DNA of 34,044 nucleotides from Methyloversatilis universalis FAM5 (GTDB taxonomy: Bacteria; Pseudomonadota; Gammaproteobacteria; Burkholderiales; Rhodocyclaceae). Location: positions 1-34,044 of the forward strand of contig NZ_AFHG01000045.1 of assembly GCF_000214035.2 (NCBI RefSeq), read 5' to 3'. Position 1 is the first letter of the stretch, and every line of letters begins with the position of its first letter. Under the pieces are notes generated by a model, which searched no databases, was not told the DNA's origin, and was given only the letters and a program-made list of their open reading frames with translations. The translations under genes and the position numbers were made by a program. Below, in pieces: positions 1 through 8,069 of this stretch.

Positions 1-1140
1 CGCAATGTCGATGCCGGCGAACACCCGGTCCAGCGAGGACAGCTCGGTCCGGTTGTACAGCCGCCGCAGCACGCAGTCGTTGAACATGCCGGCCAGCGGC
101 TGGCCCGGCTTGTCCTTCATGAAGTCGCGGAAATCGCGCTCGGTGGTCGCCGCGAAAGGCGTGCGCCTGACCAGCACCAGCTCCTCGCCGGGCGCCACGT
201 CGCAGTAGAAATCGACCTTGTCGCGTTCGAAATCCAGCGTGGCGACCGAACGCACGAACAGTTCACCGTTGACCCGGATGGCGAAGGAGTGGCTGTCCAG
301 CTTGGCCGCCAGTTCGCCGCGCGCGCAGCCGAAGGTCTGGCACAGCGCATCGATCAGCGATACCGCCCGGCCGTCACGGTCAATCACCGAACTGACCTGC
401 CGGCGTTCGACCGAAGCGCTGAAGATCTGGAAACGGGTGGGCGTCTCTTCGAAATTCTGGCTCTTGAACACGCCGAAACGCACGCCCGGCGCCATCTTCA
501 GGAAGGTGACCAGGGCGTGGTTGTTGAGCCGCCGGCTGCCGTCGTGCAGCCAGGTGTCCTTGAAATCGAGCTTGCCGCCGGCCGAGCCGCCGACGAACAG
601 ACAGGGGAAGCGGCCGCTTTCGTACAGCGCTTCCATGAAGAAGGATTCAGAGTTCGACAGCCCGTCGAACAGCGCATAGGCAAAGGTGTCGCGGTGGTCG
701 ATGTCGATGTCCACCCGGGCGCCGCGGATGGCGTTCGCCAGCCGGTCTATCCGCTCGCGGTAGTCGAGCATGCGGCCGGACTGGCGCAGGTCTTCGCTGG
801 ACAGCGGAATTGCCACGGTCTGCGCGGCCGCGATGACCGAACGGTCGAACAGTTGCAGCACCACGCTGTCCCGTCCGTCCTGCGCCTCGCAGTAGAGCGG
901 TGCGCCGGCGGCGCCGCACAGTTCGCCCGCGGTCGTACCCAGCGCCATCGCCACACCGGGAAAGCGGGCGCGCAGCGCACGCGCGACCGTCTCGATATCG
1001 GTATCCGGCGCGACATAGCCGCCGATGAAAGCCGGCTGGCAGCGTATCGAAGCCAGCTTTCCGTCGAGTTCAGCGCACCGCGCCCGCAGCGTGACGATAC
1101 CTGGATGTGTCGCAGCGCTGCGACGGCCGAACAGTTTCAT
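1..1140 (-). CDS. FIST-domain sensory protein (partial, runs off left edge)
   Basis: An open frame of 380 codons runs from an ATG at 1140 down to base 1 with no stop, so the C-terminus lies outside the window. The protein begins MKLFGRRSAATHPGIVTL. Residues about 30-230 look like a FIST N-terminal domain (FIGGYVAPDTDIE, FPCLFVGGSAGGKLDF) and about 240-380 like the start of FIST_C (FNDCVLRRLYNRTELSSLD). FIST domains are predicted small-ligand sensors, often joined to chemotaxis or other signalling modules; whether such a module follows cannot be seen here. A strong Shine-Dalgarno (GGGAGGGG) lies just upstream of the ATG, which fixes the start. FIST identity is by recognised motif pattern, not alignment. 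Confidence 0.8.
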   Translation of the reverse strand, partial: MKLFGRRSAATHPGIVTLRARCAELDGKLASIRCQPAFIGGYVAPDTDIETVARALRARFPGVAMALGTTAGELCGAAGAPLYCEAQDGRDSVVLQLFDRSVIAAAQTVAIPLSSEDLRQSGRMLDYRERIDRLANAIRGARVDIDIDHRDTFAYALFDGLSNSESFFMEALYESGRFPCLFVGGSAGGKLDFKDTWLHDGSRRLNNHALVTFLKMAPGVRFGVFKSQNFEETPTRFQIFSASVERRQVSSVIDRDGRAVSLIDALCQTFGCARGELAAKLDSHSFAIRVNGELFVRSVATLDFERDKVDFYCDVAPGEELVLVRRTPFAATTERDFRDFMKDKPGQPLAGMFNDCVLRRLYNRTELSSLDRVFAGIDIA

Positions 1141-1308
1141 GGCTTCCCCTCCCGAAATCCCGGATTACTGCATCTGTCGTGTCATGCGGATCAGGCGCCG
1201 CATTGACCGGGCTTACGGGTAAAGGCCGGGCGACTTTATGGAGTCAGTGGACGATTTTTCATCCGCTGTTCAGGGAATGGACACTTTTTCCCCAATGAAC
1301 ACATGCAC

Positions 1309-2322
1309 TTAGCGCAGATGAACATGCTGCTCCGCAGCATGCACCCAGGGCAGGTCCCTGTTGGCCCCGGCTTCCAGCACCCGGTCGGCCAGCGCGTTCG
1401 CACTGTCGAAGGCGTCCTCGATGCGCTCGCCCAGGCAGCCGTCCGAGGCATACCCCACCCGCGCATCGGCGTCCCACAGACAGGGCTGGCCGAGCGCGTC
1501 GACCACCCGCGCGTACCGCCAGCGGTGGGCGCAACGCTGCACCGGCACCACCGCCCGGCCCACCGCCGCGGCAAAAGCCTCGGTCAGCAGCGCCTCGATC
1601 TGTTCCGGCTCGCACTCCAGGTGCTGCCGCGACCAGAGCGGATCGGCATGCACCACCCAGCACTCGCGCGATGCATCGCGCTGGGGCTTGCCGCTGTCGC
1701 GCGCGGCCCAGTTCAGTGCGCCGCCGGCTGGAAAGCGCAGGCAGTCCGCGACGTCGAGACGCTCGGACAGCGACAGCATGAGCGTCCAGCACGGGGCGTA
1801 GCGGATCTGCCGCATCGCATCGATGAACCGGGCCAGTCCGGCACCGGTGCTGCGCTCGAACAGCGTCACCGCCTGCGGCGCGGGAAGCGTCACCAGCACC
1901 GCGTCGAAACAGTCGGGCAGCGTGCCGCTTTCCTCGGCCAGCCACCAGCCGAAGCGGTCGGCGCCGAGCGTGTGGATCAGCGTCTGCGCGCTGAATTCCG
2001 CGCCCCAGAGCATGCGGGGCGCCAGCGCGTTCATGCCGGGCACCGCCACCCAGCGCTCGCTGTCGCCGACCGCGGCCTGCGGCCAGCGCGCCAGCACGCC
2101 GGCCTGCTGCCATTCAGGCAGCCGTGCCCGCATCGCGTCGCCGCGCACCGACATGAACTGCGCACCGTGGTCGAAGCGCAGGCGCCCTGCCACCCGGGTC
2201 GCCATGCGCCCGCCGGCCGCCCGCCCCTTGTCGAATACGTGAACCCGCCGGCCGGCGTCGACCAGCCGGCGGGCCAGCGTACAGCCCGCCATGCCGGCGC
2301 CAATCACTGCAATGTTGTGCAT
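1309..2322 (-). CDS. Renalase-like FAD-dependent oxidoreductase
   Basis: 337-residue flavoprotein of the NAD(P)/FAD amine-oxidase/renalase-like type. A Rossmann dinucleotide-binding motif GAGMAG sits at residues 8-13, followed by the beta-2 acidic residue Asp31 (VHVFDKG) and the GGRM motif at 37-40 that typically packs on FAD. The C-terminal part carries GYASDGCLGERIEDAFDSA, a variant of the second flavin-contact motif. No signal peptide or membrane segment is visible, so it is probably cytoplasmic. It is transcribed divergently from the ATP-grasp gene with about 130 bases between them. The substrate cannot be read from sequence; bacterial renalase-like proteins act on reduced nicotinamide isomers or are uncharacterised. 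Confidence 0.8.
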   Translation of the reverse strand: MHNIAVIGAGMAGCTLARRLVDAGRRVHVFDKGRAAGGRMATRVAGRLRFDHGAQFMSVRGDAMRARLPEWQQAGVLARWPQAAVGDSERWVAVPGMNALAPRMLWGAEFSAQTLIHTLGADRFGWWLAEESGTLPDCFDAVLVTLPAPQAVTLFERSTGAGLARFIDAMRQIRYAPCWTLMLSLSERLDVADCLRFPAGGALNWAARDSGKPQRDASRECWVVHADPLWSRQHLECEPEQIEALLTEAFAAAVGRAVVPVQRCAHRWRYARVVDALGQPCLWDADARVGYASDGCLGERIEDAFDSANALADRVLEAGANRDLPWVHAAEQHVHLR

Positions 2323-2454
2323 CCGTGCTGTCCTTCTTTTTTATGGTGCTCCGCGTGAGCGTGCGTGCCGGATCATGCAAGGTCTGTGCTAGCGTGTGGC
2401 CGGATCGCAAAAAATTTCCGGATGGCCTGCGTGCCGCCCCGCAACGCCTGATCG

Positions 2455-4902
2455 ATGGCCCGTTCCCTGCTCCAGCACTACCCGCACGCCACGACGCGCT
2501 ACGACGAACTGCTGTCGGCGCCCGGCACGCTGCGCCCGCACTGGGCCGCCCTGTTCGACGCATTCGAATCGGCCAGCCGGGTCCAGATGCAGGACAGGCT
2601 GGCATCGGTACGCCGGCAGATACGCGAAAACGGCGTCACCTACAACGTGTATGCCGACCCACGCGGCGTCGAACGGCCGTGGGAGCTGGACCTGCTGCCG
2701 CTGGTCATCGCGGCCGACGAATGGGCGCAGATTTCCTCCGCGGTCGCCCAGCGCGCCGAACTGCTCAACCGCATTCTCGCCGACGTCTATGGGCCGCAGC
2801 AGATGCTGGTGGAAGGGCTGCTGCCGCCGGCACTGATCCATGGTCATGCCGGCTTTCTCAGACCCTGCCACGGGCTGAAGGTGCCCGGCGGCATTCACCT
2901 TCACCTGTATGCGGCCGACCTCGCCCGCTCGCCGGACGGTGGCTGGTGGGTACTGGCCGACCGCACCCAGGCGCCCTCGGGCGCCGGCTACTCGCTGGAG
3001 AACCGGCTGGTCATTTCGCGCGTGTTCTCCGAACAGTTCCGCGACCTGCACGTCGAGCATCTGGCCGGCTTCTTCGCCACGCTGCGCGACACCCTGGCCC
3101 AGCATGCACCGGAAGGCGACGGCCCGCCACTGACCGTGCTGCTGACGCCCGGCCCCTACAACGAAACCTATTTCGAACACGCCTACCTTGCACGCTACCT
3201 CGGCTTTCCGCTGGTCGAAGGGTCCGATCTGCTGGTGCGCGACGGCAAGGTGTGGCTCAAGCATCTGTCGGGGCTGCGCCGGGTGCATGCCATCGTGCGC
3301 CGGCTGGACGACGATTTCTGCGACCCGCTGGAACTGCGCGCCGATTCCGCGCTGGGCGTGCCCGGCCTGCTGGACGCCGCCCGCCGCGGTCAGGTACTGA
3401 TCGCCAACGCGCTCGGCTCCAACCTGCTGGAAAGCGGCGCCCTGCTCGGTTTTCTGCCCCGCCTGTGCGAGCGCCTGCTCGGCGAGCCACTGGCCATGCC
3501 TTCGCTGGCCACCTGGTGGTGCGGCGAGGAGGCAGCGCTGGAAGACGCCATCGCCAAGCTCGACCATCTGGTGATCAAGCCCGCCTTCCCGCAGCTGCGC
3601 ATCGAATCGGTGTTCGGTGCCGATCTCGACCGGCGCGAGCGGGCTGCGCTGATCGCCCGCATGCGGGCCCGGCCGCACCACTACGTTGCGCAGGAACTGG
3701 TGCAGCTGGCGCAGGCGCCGGTATGGGACGACAGCGGGCCCGCACCGCGCCTGGGCGCGCGGACGGTCGGCCTGCGGGTATTCGCCTGTGCGGGTCCGGA
3801 GGGCTACCGGGTGATGCCCGGCGGGCTGGCCCGGGTCGCGCCGGAAGCGCAGGCCCGCGTGATCGCCATGCAGCGGGGTGGCGCCAGCAAGGACACCTGG
3901 GTGCTGACCGATGGCGCGGTCGATACCTTCAGCCTGCTGCGACGCACGGTGGGGCCATCGGAACTGGTGCGCGCCGGCAGCAATCTGTCCAGCCGCATGG
4001 TGGAAAACCTGTTCTGGTTCGGCCGCTACTGCGAGCGCTGCGACAACGCCGCGCGGCTGCTGCGCGCGGCCATCGCACGCCATATAGAAAGCGATGACAG
4101 CGGTGAAAGCGTACTCATCCGGCTGTGCCGCACGACCGGCCAGCTGGCGCCGGTCGGTGACGACGATCCGGGCGGCGCGCTGTGCGACGCGGCCCTGGCC
4201 CGCGATGGAGCGCTGTCCGCGCTGCTGCACCAGCTGTCCGCAGTCGCGTTCAGCCTGCGCGAGCGCATGTCGATCGACAACTGGCGGGTGATCAGCCGGC
4301 TGGTCGAAACCGCCGGCCGCGAGCCGGAGGTCAGCCCGGGCGCGGCGCTGGAACACCTGGACCGCTGCGTGCAGGCCATGATGACCCTGTCCGGCTTTGC
4401 GCTGGACGGCATGACCCGCGACCAGGGCTGGCGCTTCCTGTCCATGGGGCGACGCATAGAACGGCTGCAGTTCATGTGCACCGCGCTGCGGCATGCGCTG
4501 GCTGCCGGCGGCGAAGCGCCGGACTGGCTGCTCGAACTGGCCGACAGCACCATCACCTACCGTTCCCGCTACATGACACGGCCGCAGTGGTTGCCGGTGC
4601 TCGACCTGCTGGTGAGCGACGAAACCAATCCGCGCTCGATCGCCTACCAGGCGCTCGGCCTGAGCGACTACCTGGCACGGCTGGCCGCGCAGTTCGGGGC
4701 CATCGATGCCGGAACCCTGCCGGACGCGGTCGCCGAACTGCTCGCGCTGCGCCCGGAGCAGGACCTGCACACCGGCTCCGAGCGACTCGCCAACCTGCTC
4801 GACCGTCTGGCCAGCGCCGCCTATGCGCTGTCGGAACAGCTCGGATTGCGCTTCTTCAGCCATGCCGACCCGCGCTGGGCCAGCGGAGCGGACCTGCCAT
4901 GA
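2455..4902 (+). CDS. Circularly permuted ATP-grasp / alpha-E domain fusion protein
   Basis: 815 residues. The first about 470 residues match the circularly permuted type-2 ATP-grasp family (former DUF404/DUF407), with NVYADPRG near residue 67 and the nucleotide-site segment LVIKPAFPQ near 371. From about residue 509 (SNLSSRMVENLFWFGRYCER) to the end is an alpha-E helical domain (former DUF403). Many genomes encode these as two genes; here they are one polypeptide. ATP-grasp enzymes of this type are predicted to form amide bonds making a peptide or peptide tag; the product is unknown. The stop overlaps the start of the transglutaminase gene (ATGA), implying translational coupling. The ATG at 2455 is chosen; no strong Shine-Dalgarno is seen. 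Confidence 0.88.
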   Translation: MARSLLQHYPHATTRYDELLSAPGTLRPHWAALFDAFESASRVQMQDRLASVRRQIRENGVTYNVYADPRGVERPWELDLLPLVIAADEWAQISSAVAQRAELLNRILADVYGPQQMLVEGLLPPALIHGHAGFLRPCHGLKVPGGIHLHLYAADLARSPDGGWWVLADRTQAPSGAGYSLENRLVISRVFSEQFRDLHVEHLAGFFATLRDTLAQHAPEGDGPPLTVLLTPGPYNETYFEHAYLARYLGFPLVEGSDLLVRDGKVWLKHLSGLRRVHAIVRRLDDDFCDPLELRADSALGVPGLLDAARRGQVLIANALGSNLLESGALLGFLPRLCERLLGEPLAMPSLATWWCGEEAALEDAIAKLDHLVIKPAFPQLRIESVFGADLDRRERAALIARMRARPHHYVAQELVQLAQAPVWDDSGPAPRLGARTVGLRVFACAGPEGYRVMPGGLARVAPEAQARVIAMQRGGASKDTWVLTDGAVDTFSLLRRTVGPSELVRAGSNLSSRMVENLFWFGRYCERCDNAARLLRAAIARHIESDDSGESVLIRLCRTTGQLAPVGDDDPGGALCDAALARDGALSALLHQLSAVAFSLRERMSIDNWRVISRLVETAGREPEVSPGAALEHLDRCVQAMMTLSGFALDGMTRDQGWRFLSMGRRIERLQFMCTALRHALAAGGEAPDWLLELADSTITYRSRYMTRPQWLPVLDLLVSDETNPRSIAYQALGLSDYLARLAAQFGAIDAGTLPDAVAELLALRPEQDLHTGSERLANLLDRLASAAYALSEQLGLRFFSHADPRWASGADLP

Positions 4903-5834
4903 ACCGCATGCGCTATCACGTGCTGCACCGGACACAGTACCGCTACGCCTGGCCGGTGTCCGACTCGCGCCAGCTGCTGCACCTGACGCCGCGCGATACG
5001 CCGACCCAGCGCACCGTGTCGCACCGCATCGACATCGACCCGGAGCCGGTCGAGCGGGCCCGCCGCACAGACTATTTCGGCAACGTACTGGAACAGCTGT
5101 CCATCGGCAGCGCGCACGACACGCTCACCGTTACCGCAGAGAGCGTGGTCGACCTGACGCCGTCGCGCGCGGCCGGCGCCACCCGGTCGCCGGCATGGGA
5201 ACACGTGCGCGACCGGCTGCATCAGGTCGGGCCGGCCCCGCTGCTCGACCCCTGCCAGTATCTGTACGCCAGTCCGCACATCGAACCGCTGGCCGCGCTG
5301 GCACGCTATGCGCGGCTCGATTTCCGCCGCGAACGCCCGCTGTTCGACGCCACGCTGGCACTGATGCGTCGCATCCACCGCGATTTCGAATTCGATCCGC
5401 AGGCCACCACGGTGAGCACGCCGCTGGAAACGCTGCTCAGGCAACGGCGCGGCGTCTGCCAGGACTTCGCCCATTTCATGATCGGCTGCCTGCGCTCGCT
5501 CGGACTGCCGGCCCGCTACGTGAGCGGCTATCTGCTCACCCAGCCACCGCCCGGGCAGCCGCGCATGGTGGGCGCCGATGCCTCGCACGCCTGGGTGTCG
5601 GTGTTCTGCCCGGGCCTGGGCTGGGTGGACATGGATCCGACCAACTGCATGCAGCCGGGAGACCAGCACATCACCGTCGCCTGGGGCCGCGACTTCAGCG
5701 ACGTGACGCCGATGCGCGGCGTCATTCTCGGCGGCGGAGAGCATGCGGTGGAGGTTCAGGTCACGGTGACACCGGAACACGAAGCACCGCCCGCGCCGCG
5801 GCCCGGACCTGCGCAACCCCTTGAACGGGGCTGA
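4899..5834 (+). CDS. Transglutaminase-like cysteine protease of the ATP-grasp/alpha-E locus
   Basis: 311 residues beginning [16 protein letters not shown], the typical opening of the bacterial transglutaminase N-terminal (beta) domain, followed by a transglutaminase core. The catalytic triad is visible: Cys187 in [10 protein letters not shown], His230 in DASHAWV and the Asp of GWVDMDPTN (about 246). No signal peptide. It overlaps the upstream ATP-grasp/alpha-E gene by 4 bases, so the two products probably act together. In related loci this protein is thought to cleave or transfer the peptide made by the ATP-grasp enzyme. The Anbu proteasome-like subunit that often accompanies such genes is absent downstream, where rpmE follows. 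The frame stays open upstream inside the previous gene, but that is a GC-rich shadow. Confidence 0.9.
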   Translation: MNRMRYHVLHRTQYRYAWPVSDSRQLLHLTPRDTPTQRTVSHRIDIDPEPVERARRTDYFGNVLEQLSIGSAHDTLTVTAESVVDLTPSRAAGATRSPAWEHVRDRLHQVGPAPLLDPCQYLYASPHIEPLAALARYARLDFRRERPLFDATLALMRRIHRDFEFDPQATTVSTPLETLLRQRRGVCQDFAHFMIGCLRSLGLPARYVSGYLLTQPPPGQPRMVGADASHAWVSVFCPGLGWVDMDPTNCMQPGDQHITVAWGRDFSDVTPMRGVILGGGEHAVEVQVTVTPEHEAPPAPRPGPAQPLERG

Positions 5835-5849
5835 GAAAACCGCCATACT
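5821..5849 (+). promoter_or_regulatory. Candidate rpmE promoter
   Basis: TTGAAC (5821-5826), a 17-base spacer and CATACT (5844-5849), overlapping the last codons of the transglutaminase gene. Each hexamer matches the sigma-70 consensus at 4 of 6 positions. It would give a leader of about 140 bases before rpmE. Modest support only. Confidence 0.35.
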
Positions 5850-5994
5850 TGTCGTTTTCCTCCGCGGGCACCGTCTGCACAGCTACGGAAACTGCAACGC
5901 GACGTGGTCGCAGGTTTCCCACGGCTCAGCCGACCCGGGGTTCGATGATCCGCACGAGGCTGCCCGCCTTCGAGCGCTTGAGAAAGTAATCAGC

Positions 5995-6207
5995 ATGAAA
6001 CAAGGCATTCACCCCAGCTACGAAGTTGTCGCCGTCACCTGCTCCTGCGGCAACGCGTTCGAAACCCGCTCGACGCTGGGCAAGCCGCTGCACATTGAAG
6101 TGTGCGCGTCCTGCCACCCGTTCTACACCGGCAAGCAGAAGATCGTCGATACCGCCGGTCGCGTCGAACGCTTCCGTCAGAAGTACGCGAACGTACCGCG
6201 CGGCTGA
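5995..6207 (+). CDS. rpmE: 50S ribosomal protein L31
   Basis: 70 residues starting [12 protein letters not shown], the expected length and start for L31. The zinc-binding cysteines are present (Cys16, Cys18, Cys37, Cys40: CSCG and CASC), so this is the zinc-containing C+ form, with the family signature HPFYTGKQK. It is a late-assembling protein of the large subunit. An upstream in-frame extension (from 5821) is rejected because it has no homology-like content and L31 starts at MKQG. A purine-rich GAGAAAG lies 10-15 bases upstream. The gene stands alone and is closed by a strong terminator. The leader of about 140 bases could host the translational autoregulation known for L31 in E. coli, but no such site is shown. 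Confidence 0.97.
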   Translation: MKQGIHPSYEVVAVTCSCGNAFETRSTLGKPLHIEVCASCHPFYTGKQKIVDTAGRVERFRQKYANVPRG

Positions 6208-6225
6208 TTTCAGCACGCGCCCCGG

Positions 6226-6252
6226 AAAAGGCAGCCGATGGCTGCCTTTTTT
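6226..6252 (+). terminator. rpmE intrinsic terminator
   Basis: Perfect stem GGCAGCC / GGCTGCC with a GAT loop, extended by A/T pairs, followed by six T residues. Lies 18 bases after the rpmE stop. Confidence 0.9.
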
Positions 6253-6376
6253 GTTTGTGGCGTCCGGTATCCGCTGCCGTGAAGCGGCGGCATCGCCCCG
6301 CCCTCTCGTCGCCTGCGTGCGCAGCCCCTAGAATTCCGACCACCCGAATCCGGCCCCTGGCCACCCGATCCCGCCG

Positions 6377-8044
6377 ATGCCCCTTCCATCGCAGTCCTTC
6401 GCACACCGCCGGCCGCTGATCGGCGACCCGCCCCAGACAGGCTTCGTGATTGCGCTGTGCGCGCTGTTCCTGCTCACCGGTCTGTTCGGCCGCGATCCGT
6501 GGAAAGGCGATGACGCCCTCCACATCGCGGTCGCGCTCGGCTTCGCGCGCGAACCCGGCTGGCTGATTCCGACCCTGGCCGGCCAGATCTGGCTGGACAC
6601 GCCGCCGCTGTTCCACTGGGTCGCCTCCTTGACCGGCCGCGCGGCCGCCCTTATTGGCGCGAGCTTCGCCGACGGCGTGCGGCTCACCAGCGCCCTGTTC
6701 ACTGCCCTGTGGCTGCTGGGCAGCGCAGGCGCGGCGCGCGAACTGTATGGCGCGCCCGCCGCGCGCATCGCGCCGCTGATTGCCATTGCAAGCATCGGTG
6801 CCGTGACCTATCTGCATGACGCCCAGGCGGCCACCACGCTGCTGGCGGCGCTCGGGCTGGGCATGTGGGCACTGGCACTGATTGCCCGCCGGCCACTGCA
6901 CGGTGGCATCGTGCTGACGCTGGCACTCGCCCTTTCCGGTCTGGGCACCGGCCTGTGGCTGACCGCCATCCTGCTGCTGACCGCCGCACTGATGCCGCTG
7001 CTGCCGGTGTGGCGCACCGTGGCGGCCACCCCTCAACGCATGCTGGCGCTGCCGCTGGCCATGCTGGCCGGCACCGCACTGGCCGCGAGCTGGTATGTGG
7101 CACTCCGCCTCGAACGCCCGGAACTGGCGGCACAGGTCTGGGATGAGGACGTGGCCAGCCTGCTGCCGGACAGCGCCCTGCTGGTCGGCGGCATGTCGAG
7201 CTGGGTCAAGGTGATGGCCTGGTACGCCTGGCCCGCGCTGCCGGTGGCCGGCTGGGCGCTGTGGCAACGGCGCAGCCAGTGGCGCTCGCCGGTGCTGACG
7301 CTGCCGCTGGTGCTGATGCTGCTGCTTTTCGTCCAGCTCGCCGGCGACGGCATCGCCCGCAATCAGCGCGCGCTGCCGCTGCTCGCCCCGCTGGTGGTAC
7401 TGGGCAGCGCCGGTCTGCCCAAGCTGCGCCGTGGCGCCGCCAATGCGCTGGACTGGTTCGGTGTCATGACGTTTTCACTGCTGGGCATCATCATCTGGCT
7501 GGGCTGGGTGGCGATGTACACCGGTTGGCCGGCACGGCTGGCGAAAACCTTCTCCCGTCTGGAACCCGGCTTCTCGATGCCGTTCTACTTCATGGCAGTG
7601 TCGCTTGCTGTCATCATGAGCCTGGCTTGGGTATGGCTGCTGTGGCGTTCGCCACGGACGCCGACACGCGGCGCGGTCAGCTGGGGCTGCGGCATGGTAT
7701 TGATATGGTTTCTGGTGAGCAGTCTGTGGCTGCCATGGATCGACTACGGTCGCAGCTATCGCGATGTCGCCAGACAGCTCGCCGAACACCTGCCGGAGGA
7801 ACGGACCTGCGTTGCCTATGCCGGTCTGCAGGAAAGCCAGCGGGCAGCGTTCTACTACTTTGCCGGCCTGAAGCCGCTCGCCTACGCCAGCGGAACGGGT
7901 CGCCGCTGCAGCGTGCTGATCGCCCACTACGGCCGGGGCGGCAGGAAACCCGCACTCGATGCGGGCTGGACACTGAAATGGGAAGGACGCAGGCCGGGCG
8001 ACCGGCACGAGCACTTCCTGATGTACGTAAAGAACACGACTTGA
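6377..8044 (+). CDS. GT-C type membrane glycosyltransferase (ArnT/PMT-like)
   Basis: 555-residue polytopic membrane protein. The first membrane segment (FVIALCALFLLTGLFG, about 24-39) is followed by GRDPWKGDDA, resembling the acidic first periplasmic loop of GT-C/ArnT-like glycosyltransferases that use polyprenyl-phosphate sugars. Roughly ten further hydrophobic segments follow, then a soluble C-terminal tail of about 100 residues. The likely role is transfer of a sugar to an envelope acceptor at the periplasmic face; donor and acceptor are not readable. pgi follows after 25 bases on the same strand. The start is not well fixed: no clear Shine-Dalgarno precedes the ATG, though the N-terminus before the first membrane helix is plausible. 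Confidence 0.75.
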   Translation: MPLPSQSFAHRRPLIGDPPQTGFVIALCALFLLTGLFGRDPWKGDDALHIAVALGFAREPGWLIPTLAGQIWLDTPPLFHWVASLTGRAAALIGASFADGVRLTSALFTALWLLGSAGAARELYGAPAARIAPLIAIASIGAVTYLHDAQAATTLLAALGLGMWALALIARRPLHGGIVLTLALALSGLGTGLWLTAILLLTAALMPLLPVWRTVAATPQRMLALPLAMLAGTALAASWYVALRLERPELAAQVWDEDVASLLPDSALLVGGMSSWVKVMAWYAWPALPVAGWALWQRRSQWRSPVLTLPLVLMLLLFVQLAGDGIARNQRALPLLAPLVVLGSAGLPKLRRGAANALDWFGVMTFSLLGIIIWLGWVAMYTGWPARLAKTFSRLEPGFSMPFYFMAVSLAVIMSLAWVWLLWRSPRTPTRGAVSWGCGMVLIWFLVSSLWLPWIDYGRSYRDVARQLAEHLPEERTCVAYAGLQESQRAAFYYFAGLKPLAYASGTGRRCSVLIAHYGRGGRKPALDAGWTLKWEGRRPGDRHEHFLMYVKNTT

Positions 8045-8069
8045 GAGCGCCACGGGGCGCCGGGATGAC

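Noticed and set aside
2389-4935. 848-codon open frame on the minus strand across the ATP-grasp gene
   Set aside because: Antisense shadow of a GC-rich gene: low-complexity Arg/Gly/Gln-rich product with no family resemblance, while the plus-strand protein has clear domains.
6035-7267. 410-codon minus-strand frame over rpmE and the glycosyltransferase
   Set aside because: It runs across a real terminator and two real genes; composition is typical of a codon-bias artefact.
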